This document shows positions 36,653-48,861 of a stretch of 64,000 nt of DNA, piece after piece. Origin of the DNA: Agrobacterium tumefaciens. Its GTDB lineage: Bacteria; Pseudomonadota; Alphaproteobacteria; Rhizobiales; Rhizobiaceae. Every line of letters starts with the position of its first letter. Position 1 is the stretch's first letter. The stretch spans positions 806,001 through 870,000 of the forward strand of contig NZ_CP039904.1 of NCBI RefSeq assembly GCF_005221385.1, written 5' to 3'. Position numbers and translations under genes: made by a program. The notes below the pieces were generated by a model. The model was not told the origin of the DNA. It searched no databases and saw only the letters and a program-made list of their open reading frames with translations.

Positions 36653-37705
36653 ATGTTTTTTGCTTCAGACAATTGGGCTGGCGCCCATCCGGCCGTCAAC
36701 GAACGGCTTTCGCGGGAATCCACCCGCTTTGCCGCTGCTTACGGCACCAGCGAACTCGATCTCTCCATCGAAAAACGCTTCAACGAGATATTCGAGCGCG
36801 AGGTCGCGGTGTTTTTCGTCGCCACCGGCACGGCGGCCAACTCGCTTTCGCTGGCCAGCATCGCCCGCCCCGGCGGCCTGACCTTCTGTCATTCGGAAGC
36901 CCATGTGATCGAAGACGAATGCGGCGCGCCTGATTTCTTCAGCGGCATGCGCATGGTCGCCGTTGAAGGGCCTGATGGCAAGATGTTGCCGGAAAACCTG
37001 ATCGAACGCATCGCGCGTTATCCGCAGGACGCCGTTCACCATGGCCGCGCCGCCGCCATCACCATGACGCAGGCAACCGAGGCCGGCACGGTCTATACGC
37101 TCGATGAAATCGACGCCATCGCCAGGATCGCCAAAGACAACGGTCTGCCACTGCACATGGATGGCGCGCGGTTTGCCAATGCGCTTGCCGCACTCGACAC
37201 CACGCCGGCCGAAATGACCTGGAAACGCGGCGTCGACGTGCTGTCTTTCGGCGGCACGAAAAACGGCTGCTGGTGTGCGGAAGCGATCGTGTTTTTCGAT
37301 CCTTCGCTCGCCCGGGACTTCTCCTTCCTGCGCAAGCGCACCGCCCAGCTTTTTTCGAAATCGCGTTTCATCGCCGCACAATTCGAAGCCTATCTGCAGG
37401 ACGATCTGTGGCTTGGTCTCGCCGGCCACGCCAATGCCATGGCCAACCGGTTACGCGCCGGCTTCGGCTCGCTCAACAGCGCCCGCCTCGCCTGGCCGAC
37501 ACAGGCCAACGAAGTGTTCGCCATTCTGCCGAAGGCCGCCGCCGAAGCCGCAACGGCCAAGGGTGCGAAGTTCTATGACTGGCTGGAGCCGCGCGACATG
37601 CCGGAAAAGGTCGGCAAGGACGAATTGCTGATCCGCATGGTCACCAGCTTTGCGACGACCGAGGCCGACGTGGACGAATTCCTGTCGATCTGCGCTTCTG
37701 TCTGA
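36653..37705 (+). CDS. ltaE: Low-specificity threonine aldolase
   Basis: 350-residue PLP enzyme splitting threonine or allo-threonine into glycine and acetaldehyde. The PLP lysine is Lys203 in SFGGTKNG. Also visible are ATGTAANSLSLASI (cofactor-binding region), HIS-containing CHSEAHVIEDECGAP and LPLHMDGARFANAL with the ring-pairing aspartate. The start MFFASDNWAGAHP matches the family. It stands alone, divergent from gltB and 33 bases from the convergent kdpE. Confidence 0.94.
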   Translation: MFFASDNWAGAHPAVNERLSRESTRFAAAYGTSELDLSIEKRFNEIFEREVAVFFVATGTAANSLSLASIARPGGLTFCHSEAHVIEDECGAPDFFSGMRMVAVEGPDGKMLPENLIERIARYPQDAVHHGRAAAITMTQATEAGTVYTLDEIDAIARIAKDNGLPLHMDGARFANALAALDTTPAEMTWKRGVDVLSFGGTKNGCWCAEAIVFFDPSLARDFSFLRKRTAQLFSKSRFIAAQFEAYLQDDLWLGLAGHANAMANRLRAGFGSLNSARLAWPTQANEVFAILPKAAAEAATAKGAKFYDWLEPRDMPEKVGKDELLIRMVTSFATTEADVDEFLSICASV

Positions 37706-37738
37706 CACAACATTTGAGGGCGTCCCATAACGGCGCCC

Positions 37739-38428
37739 TCAAACCTCCTGAAGCCGGTAACCGACACCGGTTTCCGTCAGGATATAGCGGGGCTGGTCCG
37801 GAATTTTTTCGATCTTCTGGCGAAGCTGGCGCACATAGACCCGCAAATATTGGACGTCGGTCAACTCGTCCCACGCATGCTCAAGCAAAAATCGGTGCGT
37901 CAGCACCTTGCCCGCATGTTGCACCAGAACCCGCAGAATATCATACTCCTTGGGCGAGAGTTTCACCTCGCGATCCTCCACCTTGACGATGCGCCGGACA
38001 AGATCGACCGAAAGGTCACCTGTTTGAAATACCGGCCTTTCCCCCTGGCTCTGCAGGCGGTGGCGCAGGGCGACGCGGATGCGGGCGACAAGCTCGTTCA
38101 TGCCGAAAGGCTTGGCGATGTAATCATCCGCTCCTAGTTCCAGCGCCTTGACGATACCCGCCTCATCCGTGCGGCTGGAGAGAATGATCACCGGCAGCGC
38201 CAGCCCTTCGCCACGCCATTTCGCCAGGAGATCATGTCCTGATATATCCGGCAACCCGAGATCGAGAACGACGAGATCGGGTTTGTCCTCACCGACCAGC
38301 TCCATCGCCACCTTCGCATTCATGGCCTCGCTCACCGCATATCCTTGAGTCGACAGCCCCACCCGCAAAAGCTTGCGGATCGGCGGTTCATCGTCGACGA
38401 TCAGAATGCGGACGGCGGAATTGGTCAT
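37739..38428 (-). CDS. kdpE: KdpE response regulator
   Basis: 229 residues. The receiver domain has Asp56 as phospho-acceptor (LVVLDLGLPDISG). An OmpR-type winged helix follows (LTHRFLLEHAWDELTDVQYLRV, VRQLRQKIE, LTETGVGYRLQEV). Together with KdpD it turns on kdpFABC at low potassium. It is the last gene of the kdp cluster, 60 bases after kdpD. Identification rests on motifs plus position. Confidence 0.95.
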   Translation of the reverse strand: MTNSAVRILIVDDEPPIRKLLRVGLSTQGYAVSEAMNAKVAMELVGEDKPDLVVLDLGLPDISGHDLLAKWRGEGLALPVIILSSRTDEAGIVKALELGADDYIAKPFGMNELVARIRVALRHRLQSQGERPVFQTGDLSVDLVRRIVKVEDREVKLSPKEYDILRVLVQHAGKVLTHRFLLEHAWDELTDVQYLRVYVRQLRQKIEKIPDQPRYILTETGVGYRLQEV

Positions 38429-38488
38429 TCCCGATCTCCTTTAGCGGCACGACGAAGCACGTGAATGATTCTCTTCTGAAATCGCGCC

Positions 38489-41191
38489 CTAATCATGATC
38501 TAGCACGGGTGCGTCAGGGGGAGCTGGCAGGCTTATGGTAAATTGCGCGCCTGGGCGACCCGACCTGTTTTCCGCCCGGATCGACCCGCCCATGGCCTCG
38601 ATGAAACCCTTGCAGATGGATAGCCCGAGACCCGTGCCGGCCTGCACATGATCCGCCTTGCGCACCCGGTAGAAACTGTCGAACACCCGCTCCGTATCAT
38701 CAGGGGGAATGCCCGGCCCCTCGTCCGCAACGGACAGGAAGACATGCATGCCCTGCCGCCACCCCCTGATCTCGATAGCCGTCTGTTCGGACGCGTATTT
38801 AGCCGCGTTGTCGATCAAATTAAACAACACCTGTTCGAAAAGCACCGGATCGACCTTCAGCATCGGCAGATCGGAGGGAATATCCAGAATGATCTCGTGC
38901 CGGACAACAATTTTCGCCGCGCGCGAAAGCGCCGTGCCGACCATATCCCCGACGAAATGCAGCCCGTAATTTGGCTCCATCGCCCCTGAACCAATTCTTG
39001 TCATATCCAGCAGGTTGGAGATGAAACGGTTAAGCCGCTCGGACTCCTCAATGATTGTCGAAAGTAACTCAGTCCGCGCATCGGGCGGAATGTCGTCCGC
39101 AAAATCCTTTAGCGTTCCGGCCGAACCCAGAATGGCCGCAAGTGGTGTTTTCAAGTCATGGGAAATGGAGGTGAGGAGAGCAGTGCGTAGCCGGTCGGTT
39201 TCCGCCGCAAGCCTTGCCCGGTCGACATCCGAGGCAAGCTGGATACGTTCGACGGCAAGGGCCGCCTGATCGGCCAGCGCATCGAAGAGCCGCTGCTGCT
39301 CCGGTGTCAAAAGCGGGCCGACCCGGTCATCATCCAGCCCCACCACGCCGATGGCGCCGCTGCCGGTGCGCAATGGCAGATAAAGACGCTTCGCACCCGG
39401 CAGAGTATCCGCGCCGCGGCCCGTGGCTCTATTATGCTCCCATGCCCATTGCGCGGCGGCGATATCGGCATCCGCCAGCGTATCATCCGGCGGATAACCC
39501 GCCTTGACGGTGATCGTATTGTTTTCCGGCAGCAGCAGAACAACCCGGACCTTCAGCATCGAAGCCATCTGGTAAGCGGTTGCCCACAACACATCATCCA
39601 GTGTGCTAGTGCCTGCCAGTTTTTTTGAAAACAGATAGAGGTCCTCGGTGGTTCGCGCCCTCGCCCGCGCCGACGCCGCCTGCCGCTGCACGGCGACGGC
39701 CAGATTGGAGGCGACCAAGGCCACTCCGAAATAAAACAGCAGCGCCACGACGCTGTCCGGTGCGCTCACCGTCAGCGTGTAGCGCGGCTCCAGAAAGAAG
39801 AAGTTGAAGGCGAAGGCGCCAAGCAATGAAGCATAGAGCGCCGGCCCCAGCCCGCCGCGCACGGCAGCGGCCAGAACCGCCATCAGGAAGACCAGCGCCA
39901 GATTTCGAACGTCGAGCATCTGGTCCAGCCCGATGCCGACAATGATAGCCACCGCCACCAGCAACGTGCTGCTGAGATAAGCCTTGAGCAGATTGCCACG
40001 ACGCGGAGACGCCTGCTTCACCGTCTGCACCGGCTTTTCCGCCGTCTTGTCGCCGGAAATGACGTGGACGCTGATATCGCCCGCATGGTCGATCAGTTCA
40101 TGGGTCAGCGAGCGCTGGAACAGGCGCTGCCACCAGTTCTTTTTAGGACGGCCGATGATGATATGGGTGAAATTATTGGCGTTTGCATAGGCGATGATCT
40201 CGCGCGTCAGATCAAGCGCCGGCAGGGTTACCGTCTCGCCACCCAGCTTCTCGGCAAGCCGCATGGTGCCGGCCAGCCGGTCCTTCTCCGCCTCCGATAA
40301 TTGCTGCGAACGCGGCGTATCGAGATGCAGCGCCGTCCAGGGCGCGCGCAGGCGATCCGCCTGCCTTCGGGCATAACGCACGAGACCCGGGCCATTGCCG
40401 CCATGGTCGAGGCATACCAGAACCCTGTCCCCCGCCGCCCATGGTCCGGAAATGGCATGCGACTGCATGTGGTTGAGCAATTGCTCGTCCACCCGCTGGG
40501 CGGTGCGTCGCAGCGCCAGTTCACGCAACGCCGTCAGGTTGCCGCGGGAAAAGTAATTCTCGATGGCGCGCCGCGCAGTGCGGGGCATGTAGACTTTGCC
40601 ATCCTGCAGGCGTTTCAGCAGATCGTCGGGGGTGATATCGATGATTTCGACATCGTCGGCCCTGTCGATGATGCTGTCAGGCACTGTTTCCCGCACGCGG
40701 ATGCGGGTGATCTGTGCCACCACATCGTTCAGGCTTTCGACATGCTGGATGTTCAGCGTCGTATAGACATCGATGCCCTGCGCGAGGATTTCCTGAACAT
40801 CCATATAGCGCTTGGGGTGGCGGCTGCCGGCGGCATTGGTATGAGCAAGCTCATCGACCAGCACCAGAGCGGGGCGGCGGGCGAGTATCGCATCGAGATC
40901 CATCTCATCCAGCATCTGGCCGCGATAATCGATGCGCCTGCGGGCGATCACCTCCAGCCCTTCGACCAGAGCTTCAGTTTCGCGGCGGCCATGGGTTTCC
41001 ACGACGCCGATAATGGTGTCGACGCCATCTGCAAGTTTCGCACGGCCGGACATCAGCATTTCATAGGTCTTGCCGACGCCGGGGGCTGCGCCTAGAAAAA
41101 TCTTCAGCCGGCCCCGCGCCTCGCGCCGGGCGTTTTCCAGCAGCGCATCGGGCGACGGTCTGCTCGGCATATTGCTGATATCGTCAGGCAT
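38489..41191 (-). CDS. kdpD: KdpD sensor histidine kinase
   Basis: 900 residues, full length. The N-terminal KdpD domain has Walker A (GAAPGVGKTYEML) and VDELAHTNAAGSRHPKRYMD. A universal-stress-like domain follows (RVLVCLDHGGNG), then four membrane helices at about 405-500. A GAF-like region precedes the phosphoacceptor His678 (TSISHDLKTPL). The ATPase boxes are NLIDNAAKYA, ADEGPGIPP and GTGLGLSICKGF. It senses potassium limitation or ionic stress and phosphorylates KdpE. It is separated from kdpC by a 55-bp gap holding a strong hairpin. Confidence 0.96.
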   Translation of the reverse strand: MPDDISNMPSRPSPDALLENARREARGRLKIFLGAAPGVGKTYEMLMSGRAKLADGVDTIIGVVETHGRRETEALVEGLEVIARRRIDYRGQMLDEMDLDAILARRPALVLVDELAHTNAAGSRHPKRYMDVQEILAQGIDVYTTLNIQHVESLNDVVAQITRIRVRETVPDSIIDRADDVEIIDITPDDLLKRLQDGKVYMPRTARRAIENYFSRGNLTALRELALRRTAQRVDEQLLNHMQSHAISGPWAAGDRVLVCLDHGGNGPGLVRYARRQADRLRAPWTALHLDTPRSQQLSEAEKDRLAGTMRLAEKLGGETVTLPALDLTREIIAYANANNFTHIIIGRPKKNWWQRLFQRSLTHELIDHAGDISVHVISGDKTAEKPVQTVKQASPRRGNLLKAYLSSTLLVAVAIIVGIGLDQMLDVRNLALVFLMAVLAAAVRGGLGPALYASLLGAFAFNFFFLEPRYTLTVSAPDSVVALLFYFGVALVASNLAVAVQRQAASARARARTTEDLYLFSKKLAGTSTLDDVLWATAYQMASMLKVRVVLLLPENNTITVKAGYPPDDTLADADIAAAQWAWEHNRATGRGADTLPGAKRLYLPLRTGSGAIGVVGLDDDRVGPLLTPEQQRLFDALADQAALAVERIQLASDVDRARLAAETDRLRTALLTSISHDLKTPLAAILGSAGTLKDFADDIPPDARTELLSTIIEESERLNRFISNLLDMTRIGSGAMEPNYGLHFVGDMVGTALSRAAKIVVRHEIILDIPSDLPMLKVDPVLFEQVLFNLIDNAAKYASEQTAIEIRGWRQGMHVFLSVADEGPGIPPDDTERVFDSFYRVRKADHVQAGTGLGLSICKGFIEAMGGSIRAENRSGRPGAQFTISLPAPPDAPVLDHD

Positions 41192-41211
41192 TTAACCCAC
41201 CAGTGGTCGAA

Positions 41212-41237
41212 GCTATGGCTTCCGAAGAAGCCATAGC
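41212..41237 (-). promoter_or_regulatory. Stable mRNA hairpin with C(UUCG)G loop between kdpC and kdpD
   Basis: On the transcribed strand, GCTATGGCTTC, loop TTCG, GAAGCCATAGC. This is a perfect 11-bp stem closed by the exceptionally stable C(UUCG)G tetraloop. No T-run follows, so it is not a normal terminator. It could protect kdpFABC mRNA from 3' decay or set different levels for kdpFABC and kdpDE. Confidence 0.7.
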
Positions 41238-41246
41238 CATTTCAGT

Positions 41247-41813
41247 TCATGAGCCGGCTGCGTCAAGAGCCATGTTCAGCGCCAGCACATTTACGACGGG
41301 TTCGCCCATGAAGCCCAGTTCCGGTCCCTCGACATGACGCTCGACGATGGCACGCAACGAGGTTTCATCCATGCCCCTTGCCTTTGCGACACGCGGTATC
41401 TGGAAATAGGCGGCCTCAGGCGTGACATGCGGGTCAAGACCGCTGCCCGATGCCGTCACCAGATCGGCCGGCACCTCGGCTGCCGGGTTTTCGGCTTTCG
41501 CGGCCTCATAATCCTGCTTCACCCGGTCGATGAGCTTGGCGCTGGTCGGACCGAGATTGGAGCCGGAAGACGAAGCGGCATTATATCCGTCGCCGGCGGC
41601 GGAGGGCCTGCCGTGGAAATATTTCTCACCGGTGAAGGCCTGCCCGATCAATTGCGAACCCACCACGCTGCCGTTCTTTTCTATGAGGCTGCCATTGGCC
41701 TGAAAGGGAAAGAGCGCCTGCGCCAGACCCGTCATGCCCAGCGGATAGGCAAGGCCGGTTATGGCGGTGGTGGCAAGGATCAGCACCAGTGCGGGACGAA
41801 GCTGTCTAAACAT
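41247..41813 (-). CDS. kdpC: KdpC, potassium-transporting ATPase subunit C
   Basis: 188 residues with one N-terminal membrane helix (about 8-30) and a periplasmic domain. Hallmarks are [39 protein letters not shown] and [10 protein letters not shown] at the end. KdpC stabilises the KdpFABC complex. It lies 11 bases after kdpB. Confidence 0.96.
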   Translation of the reverse strand: MFRQLRPALVLILATTAITGLAYPLGMTGLAQALFPFQANGSLIEKNGSVVGSQLIGQAFTGEKYFHGRPSAAGDGYNAASSSGSNLGPTSAKLIDRVKQDYEAAKAENPAAEVPADLVTASGSGLDPHVTPEAAYFQIPRVAKARGMDETSLRAIVERHVEGPELGFMGEPVVNVLALNMALDAAGS

Positions 41814-41824
41814 TGTCTTACTCC

Positions 41825-43909
<2,085 letters not shown>

Positions 43910-43953
43910 GAAGAGGCTCCAGCGTTTGAAACAGGGCGACCGATGAAGGTCGA

Positions 43954-44118
43954 TCAGCCCGTGAGAACTTCGAGAGCGACGACGGCGGCGAACAGGGCCG
44001 CCATCATCGCAAGAATGAGATTGGAGGCGCACCAGCCGCCGGGACCGGCGCCCCTTTTGACGGGAGCACCAGTGCGGACAGGAAGGTTGCGTCGGTGTCG
44101 GGGTATGTCATTGGTCAT
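43954..44118 (-). CDS. Small predicted membrane ORF between kdpA and kdpB
   Basis: 54 residues, ATG at 44118 and TGA at 43954-43956. An Arg/Pro/Gly-rich N-terminal half ([16 protein letters not shown]) precedes one hydrophobic helix at about 32-51 ([18 protein letters not shown]). It would be a single-pass protein with a cytoplasmic basic tail. It starts 9 bases after the kdpA stop and ends 44 bases before kdpB, in a gap of 218 bp where kdp operons usually have almost none. The start has GGTGGCGCC ahead, a poor ribosome site. Coding status is plausible but unproven. Confidence 0.45.
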   Translation of the reverse strand: MTNDIPRHRRNLPVRTGAPVKRGAGPGGWCASNLILAMMAALFAAVVALEVLTG

Positions 44119-44127
44119 GGCGCCACC

Positions 44128-45831
44128 TCAAAAGACCTGACCTGCCGCCATCACCAGATGTTCCGCGACCGGACCAAGAGCTAGCGCAGGCAGGAAGGTG
44201 AGGCCGCCGACAATCAGGATCGTGCCGACAAGCAGACCGACAAACAGCGGACCATCCGTTGGGAAGGTGCCGGCCGATGCCGGAACGGTCTTCTTGGTGA
44301 CCAGCGAGCCGGCGATGGCGAGCGCCGGAATGATCACCAGAAAACGCCCCATCAGCATGCCGAAACCAAGCGTGATGTTGTACCAGGTGGTATTGCCGGT
44401 CAGACCGCCGAAAGCCGAGCCGTTATTGGCGGCTGCCGAAGTGTAGGCATAGAGGATTTCGGAGAAACCGTGCGGTCCGGCCGTGCCGATCGACGCCACC
44501 GCCGATGGCAGGACCGTGGCCGTGGCGGTGAAAGCCAGCATGGCGAGTGGCAGGCAGAGAATGGCCAGAACTGCCATCTTCATTTCCTTGGCCTCGATCT
44601 TCTTGCCGAGATATTCCGGCGTGCGGCCCACCATCAGACCCGCCACGAAGATGGCGATGATGATGAACAGCAGGATGCCGTAGAAACCCGCGCCGACACC
44701 GCCAACGATCACTTCACCCAATTGCATGTTGATGAGCGGGACTAAACCACCAAGCGCCGTGAAGCTGCCATGCATGGCGTTGACCGCACCGCAGGACGCG
44801 GCTGTCGTGATGACTGCAAACAGCGATGAAAGCGCTACACCGAAGCGAACTTCCTTGCCTTCCATATTGCCGCCCGGGAGACCAAAGCCGTGCATCAGCG
44901 GATTTCCGGCCGCTTCCGCCCAATAGGTGACGGCGACGCCGGCGATGAACAGAACGCCCATGGCCGAAAGGATCGCCCAACCCTGGCGCTGGTTGCCCAC
45001 CATGCGCCCGAAGACATTGGTGAAGGCCGCACCGATCGCGAAGATCGACACCATCTGGATCATGTTGGAGAAGGCATCAGGGTTTTCAAACGGATGCGCC
45101 GAATTGGCGTTGAAGAAACCGCCGCCATTGGTGCCGAGCATCTTGATCGCCAGCTGCGATGCGACGGGCCCGACCGCAATCGTCTGCTGCGCGCCCTCGA
45201 GCGTTTGTGCCGTGACATAAGCGCCGAGCGTCTGCGGCACCCCAAGCCACACATAAATGAGGGTCAGCACGATGCAAAGGGGCAAAAGCACGTAGAGCGT
45301 CGCGCGGATCATATCCACCCAGAAATTGCCGATGGCCTTGCCTGAAGCGCGCGAAAAGGCGCGGATGAGACCGATGGCGATTGCCATGCCCGTGGCGCCG
45401 GAAACGAAATTCTGAACGGTTAAACCAGCCATCTGGGTCAGATAAGACATGGTGCTTTCGCCGCCATAATTTTGCCAGTTGGTATTGGTGACGAAGCTGA
45501 CCGCCGTGTTGAACGACAGTTCCGGCCCGACGGCCGGCATTGCCTGCGGATTATAAGGCAGCACGGCCTGAAAACGCATCAGCGAATAAAGCAGGACAAA
45601 ACCGAGAAGGTTGAAGAGCAGCATGGAAAACGCATAGGTCGTCCAGTGCTGCTCTTCGCGCTCGCTTGTTCCGGCAAGGGCATAGAGGCCGCGCTCGACA
45701 GGCACAAGAACCGGCGAAAGCAGGGTGCGTTCACCACTAAAAACACGCGCCATATAGAAGCCGAGCGGCTTCACCAGCGCAAAAATGATCCCGCAAAACA
45801 GCAGAATCTGAAACCATCCATTGAGGGTCAT
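44128..45831 (-). CDS. kdpA: KdpA, potassium channel-like subunit
   Basis: 567 residues with about ten membrane helices. It forms the potassium-selective pathway. The four pore-loop regions are visible as [50 protein letters not shown] and [13 protein letters not shown]. Length and order match the family. It follows kdpF after 33 bases. Confidence 0.97.
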   Translation of the reverse strand: MTLNGWFQILLFCGIIFALVKPLGFYMARVFSGERTLLSPVLVPVERGLYALAGTSEREEQHWTTYAFSMLLFNLLGFVLLYSLMRFQAVLPYNPQAMPAVGPELSFNTAVSFVTNTNWQNYGGESTMSYLTQMAGLTVQNFVSGATGMAIAIGLIRAFSRASGKAIGNFWVDMIRATLYVLLPLCIVLTLIYVWLGVPQTLGAYVTAQTLEGAQQTIAVGPVASQLAIKMLGTNGGGFFNANSAHPFENPDAFSNMIQMVSIFAIGAAFTNVFGRMVGNQRQGWAILSAMGVLFIAGVAVTYWAEAAGNPLMHGFGLPGGNMEGKEVRFGVALSSLFAVITTAASCGAVNAMHGSFTALGGLVPLINMQLGEVIVGGVGAGFYGILLFIIIAIFVAGLMVGRTPEYLGKKIEAKEMKMAVLAILCLPLAMLAFTATATVLPSAVASIGTAGPHGFSEILYAYTSAAANNGSAFGGLTGNTTWYNITLGFGMLMGRFLVIIPALAIAGSLVTKKTVPASAGTFPTDGPLFVGLLVGTILIVGGLTFLPALALGPVAEHLVMAAGQVF

Positions 45832-45864
45832 TGTATTGAACTTTCAATAGCCGCCGCTTCCCGA

Positions 45865-45954
45865 TCAGAAGCGTTCGGGGCGAATGAGAGCATAGGTGAG
45901 ATAGGCGGCGATAAAGACGGTGACGGCACCGCTGAGGACATAGTCGAATATCAT
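45865..45954 (-). CDS. kdpF: KdpF, small stabilising subunit
   Basis: 29 residues, one membrane helix, beginning MIFDYVLSGAVTVFIAAY and ending LIRPERF. The ending RPERF is the KdpF hallmark. It stabilises the KdpABC complex in the membrane. It sits directly before kdpA, after a 12-base gap from another tiny ORF. Confidence 0.9.
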   Translation of the reverse strand: MIFDYVLSGAVTVFIAAYLTYALIRPERF

Positions 45955-45966
45955 CGCAGCCTCCGT

Positions 45967-46050
45967 CTAAAGCCGGTCGCAGGCGCGCGTATAGGCAAAG
46001 CAGAGGGCGAAAAACACCGTCGCTGCGCCGATCAGAACAAGGTCCATCAT
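45967..46050 (-). CDS. 27-residue membrane peptide ahead of kdpF
   Basis: Begins MMDLVLIGAATVFFALCFAY and ends ACDRL: a single hydrophobic helix with a charged tail. AAGGAG lies 7 bases ahead of the ATG at 46050, a good ribosome site. It is probably the first cistron of the kdp operon. Similar tiny ORFs before kdpF are, as I recall, common in proteobacterial kdp operons but usually unnamed. The size and helix suggest an extra accessory subunit like KdpF. The open frame extends further upstream without a better start. Confidence 0.65.
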   Translation of the reverse strand: MMDLVLIGAATVFFALCFAYTRACDRL

Positions 46051-46271
46051 GATGGGACTCCTTTTTTCCACGAGGAGCCTGACAGGAAGAAAAGCGCCGC
46101 CATGTGGGACGTCGCTTTTCATTCTTTCTGGCTCAGGAAGGGAACACCATCCCTTCCCGAACAGAAGAATGCACCCGAACCGCATAAAGGTTCGAGACGG
46201 CCTCAAAGGGAATAAAATAGGAATCCTATAGGAATTTCGATGCCCGCAGACGCGGGCACCGCTGCCATCCC
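46051..46271. other. kdp promoter region with a hairpin after ansA
   Basis: 221 bp between the kdp operon start and the upstream ansA 3' end, both on the minus strand. A stem TGCCCGC, loop AGAC, GCGGGCA (46241-46258) lies 13 bases past the ansA stop and may terminate it, though it lacks a T-run. Next to it is CCTATAGG within a repeated GGAAT context (46219-46236), possibly a regulatory site. KdpE should bind here, but no established box was recognised. Confidence 0.45.
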
Positions 46272-47225
46272 TTAGTGAGAGAGCGGCTCGCCAAAAGCGG
46301 AAACAATGGTTTCCGCGGTGCTTTTGCTGGCCAGCAGCGCCGCCAGCAGAATGCGGGCCTGGCCCGGGCGAAGCGTGGAAGAATGCACGGCACCGGCCGC
46401 GACAAGGTCATGTCCGCCGCCGCCGCCGCCATAACTTGCGACAAGACGGCCTTCCGGCACGCGGCTGGAAACGACGACAGGGACGCCGTGTTCCGCGCAG
46501 CGTTTCACCGCCTCGGCAATATCAGGATTGGCGTTACCGGAACCGAGCGCGGCGAGCACGATACCTCTAGCGCCCGCCTGCAGGCTCGCGTCAATATGGG
46601 TTGCGTCGCAGCCGGGATGGATAGCGACGATATCAACCCTGATATCGGCGACGGGCGCAGCAAGGTTCGGCGCTGAGGCCTGAACCAGTGGTCGCGCCGA
46701 GCGAAAGGCGTCAGCCGCATCCGCACTCAGCTTGTACAGCCCCCAGGCCGGCAGACAGCGACCGCCGAAGGAAAGAAGCACGCCCTTTTGGACGTTCTGC
46801 CGATCGAGCGCGGTTTCTATGGCCTGCGCCAGATTGACGGGTCCGTCCGCATTCGGGTGGTCTGCCGTAAACTGCGCACCGGTGAATACCACCGGTTTGG
46901 TGAGGCTGTGCTGCAGATTGACGAGCAGGGAGGATTCTTCCATGGCGTCGGTGCCATGCAGAACGACGACGCCCGCCACCGCGGGGTCATTGAGTTCCAG
47001 GCCTACCGCATCGCTGATGCGCTGCATGTCTGCCAATGTCAGGCTGGAAGAATCCTTCGCCATCAGATCGACCGGCTTCAGCCGGGCGCTGATCTGCGGA
47101 ACCAGCGCCAGCAGGTCCTCGCCGGAAAGACTGGGGGTACTGGCCCCATCGGCACCACGCCGGCTGGCGATGGTGCCACCGGTGGCGATGACCGCCACCA
47201 GTTGAGTGTCACCCTGCCCGCTCAA
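46272..47225 (-). CDS. L-asparaginase
   Basis: 317 residues. It hydrolyses asparagine to aspartate and ammonia. The two threonine motifs are [13 protein letters not shown] near the N-terminus and [31 protein letters not shown] matches the lysine/aspartate region only loosely, so activity on related amides is possible. The start is TTG at 47225, overlapping the permease stop as TTGA; there is no ATG before the active-site threonine. No signal peptide is seen, so it is cytoplasmic. The partner genes (asparagine-type permease, aspartase) support the role. Confidence 0.9.
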   Translation of the reverse strand: MSGQGDTQLVAVIATGGTIASRRGADGASTPSLSGEDLLALVPQISARLKPVDLMAKDSSSLTLADMQRISDAVGLELNDPAVAGVVVLHGTDAMEESSLLVNLQHSLTKPVVFTGAQFTADHPNADGPVNLAQAIETALDRQNVQKGVLLSFGGRCLPAWGLYKLSADAADAFRSARPLVQASAPNLAAPVADIRVDIVAIHPGCDATHIDASLQAGARGIVLAALGSGNANPDIAEAVKRCAEHGVPVVVSSRVPEGRLVASYGGGGGGHDLVAAGAVHSSTLRPGQARILLAALLASKSTAETIVSAFGEPLSH

Positions 47226-48682
47226 TGCGACGCCCCTGCACCGGCCGCACGTTCAGCCGCCAGACGGTGGATACGGTCGCGCAAAAGATACCAGCCGACC
47301 ACCAACGCCGGAATGATGACCAGCAGTGAAGCGATGGTCCAGGAGCCGACGGGATAATCGAACGCCATCAACACCAGCACGCCGAACAGGAAGATGAGCG
47401 TGAGAATGCCGGTATAGGGTGCGCCGAACATGCGGAAATCCGGACGCGCCAGTTCGCCGCGCTGCGAAAGCTGCCAGAGCTTCAGCTGGCAGAGCACGAT
47501 GACGGCCCATGCGCAGATGATACCAAGCGCCGAGAGGTTGAGGGCGATTTCGAAGGCGGAAGCGGGAACGACGGCGTTCAAGGCCACGCCGAGAACGGTG
47601 ACGACGGCGGTCACTGCGATGCCGCCATAGGGCACGCCGGCCTTGTTCATCTTCGCAAGTGCGGCCGGAGCCGAGCCGGAAACCGCCATGGAGTGCAGAA
47701 TGCGGCCAGTGGAATAAAGACCGGCATTAAGTGAGGAAAGCACGGCGGTCAGAACCACGAGGTTCATGATCACGTCAGCGCCCTCTACGCCGATGGAGCC
47801 AAAGAAGGTGACGAAGGGGCTCTCACCCGCCTTGTAGGCGGTATAGGGCAGAAGCAGCGTGAACAGCAGCACCGAGCCGACGTAAAACACCACAAGGCGC
47901 AGAACCACCGCGCGGATGGCACGGGGCATGACTTTGCGCGGATCTTCGGTTTCGCCTGCCGCCGTGCCGATCAGCTCAATCGAGGCATAGGCGAAGACGA
48001 CACCCTGAATGATGACGAAGGCCGGCAGAATGCCGTTCGGGAAGAAGCCGCCATTGTCCGTAATGAGGCTGAAGCCGGTGACATGGCCCTCAATGGGCGT
48101 GCCGAAGATGACGAAATAAACGCCGACGACGAGGAAAATGGCAAGCGCCAGAACCTTGATCAGGCTGAACCAGAATTCAAGCTCGCCAAAGACCTTCACC
48201 GACAGCATGTTCATCGCCAGCACGACCAGAAGCGCCGTCATTGCGAAGACCCACTGGTCGATGCCCGCCAGCCACGGAACATATTGCTTGAAGAAATTCA
48301 TGTAGAGGGCGACGGCTGTCACATCCGCCACCGAAGTCATCGCCCAGTTCAGCCAATACATCCAGCCGGCGGCAAAGGCCATTTTCTCACCGTAGAACTC
48401 ACGGGCATAGGACACGAAGGAACCGGAGCTCGGGCGATGCATGATAAGCTCGCCAAGCGCACGCAGCACCAGAAACGCGAAGAAGCCGCAGAGCGCATAA
48501 ACAAACACAAGCGCCGGACCTGCCTGCGCCAGCCGGCCGCCGGCGCCAAGAAACAGGCCGGTGCCGATCGCGCCGCCAATGGCGATCATCTGGATCTGAC
48601 GTGGCTTGAGGGCCTTGTGGTAACCGAGTTCCTCTTCGACGAAGACCTCACGTTCGGCAGGCGCCGTTTTCCCAGAATGCAT
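47222..48682 (-). CDS. ansP: Amino acid permease, probably for asparagine (AnsP-like)
   Basis: 486 residues, twelve predicted membrane helices, amino acid-polyamine-organocation family. The start of TM1 is [18 protein letters not shown], typical of the family. It also has [20 protein letters not shown]. It is coupled to asparaginase by a 4-base overlap and divergent from aspartase, which makes asparagine (or aspartate) the likely substrate. The substrate is inferred from neighbours, not from sequence. Confidence 0.85.
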   Translation of the reverse strand: MHSGKTAPAEREVFVEEELGYHKALKPRQIQMIAIGGAIGTGLFLGAGGRLAQAGPALVFVYALCGFFAFLVLRALGELIMHRPSSGSFVSYAREFYGEKMAFAAGWMYWLNWAMTSVADVTAVALYMNFFKQYVPWLAGIDQWVFAMTALLVVLAMNMLSVKVFGELEFWFSLIKVLALAIFLVVGVYFVIFGTPIEGHVTGFSLITDNGGFFPNGILPAFVIIQGVVFAYASIELIGTAAGETEDPRKVMPRAIRAVVLRLVVFYVGSVLLFTLLLPYTAYKAGESPFVTFFGSIGVEGADVIMNLVVLTAVLSSLNAGLYSTGRILHSMAVSGSAPAALAKMNKAGVPYGGIAVTAVVTVLGVALNAVVPASAFEIALNLSALGIICAWAVIVLCQLKLWQLSQRGELARPDFRMFGAPYTGILTLIFLFGVLVLMAFDYPVGSWTIASLLVIIPALVVGWYLLRDRIHRLAAERAAGAGASH

Positions 48683-48787
48683 GGATATTTATCCTCCCGA
48701 TAAAGTGCTTTAGTCGGCGATAAGCCGGAAATCAAAATGAAACTGGCACAGTCCGTGCTGGAAACATGGCCAGCATGCTCATGCACG

Positions 48788-48846
48788 CTGTAAAGCTGCA
48801 TGACAGATTTTCGCCCCTCATAATGGCAGATAATGCCGTTCGTCAA
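48788..48846 (-). promoter_or_regulatory. ansP promoter with operator A
   Basis: On the minus strand, -35 TTGACG (48846-48841), an 18-bp spacer and -10 TATGAG (48822-48817), giving a start near 48810. Operator A occupies 48788-48808, directly at and after the start. On the plus strand it reads CTGTAAAGCTG, then CATG, then ACAGAT. Confidence 0.6.
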
Positions 48847-48861
48847 GGGTATTCGATATGA

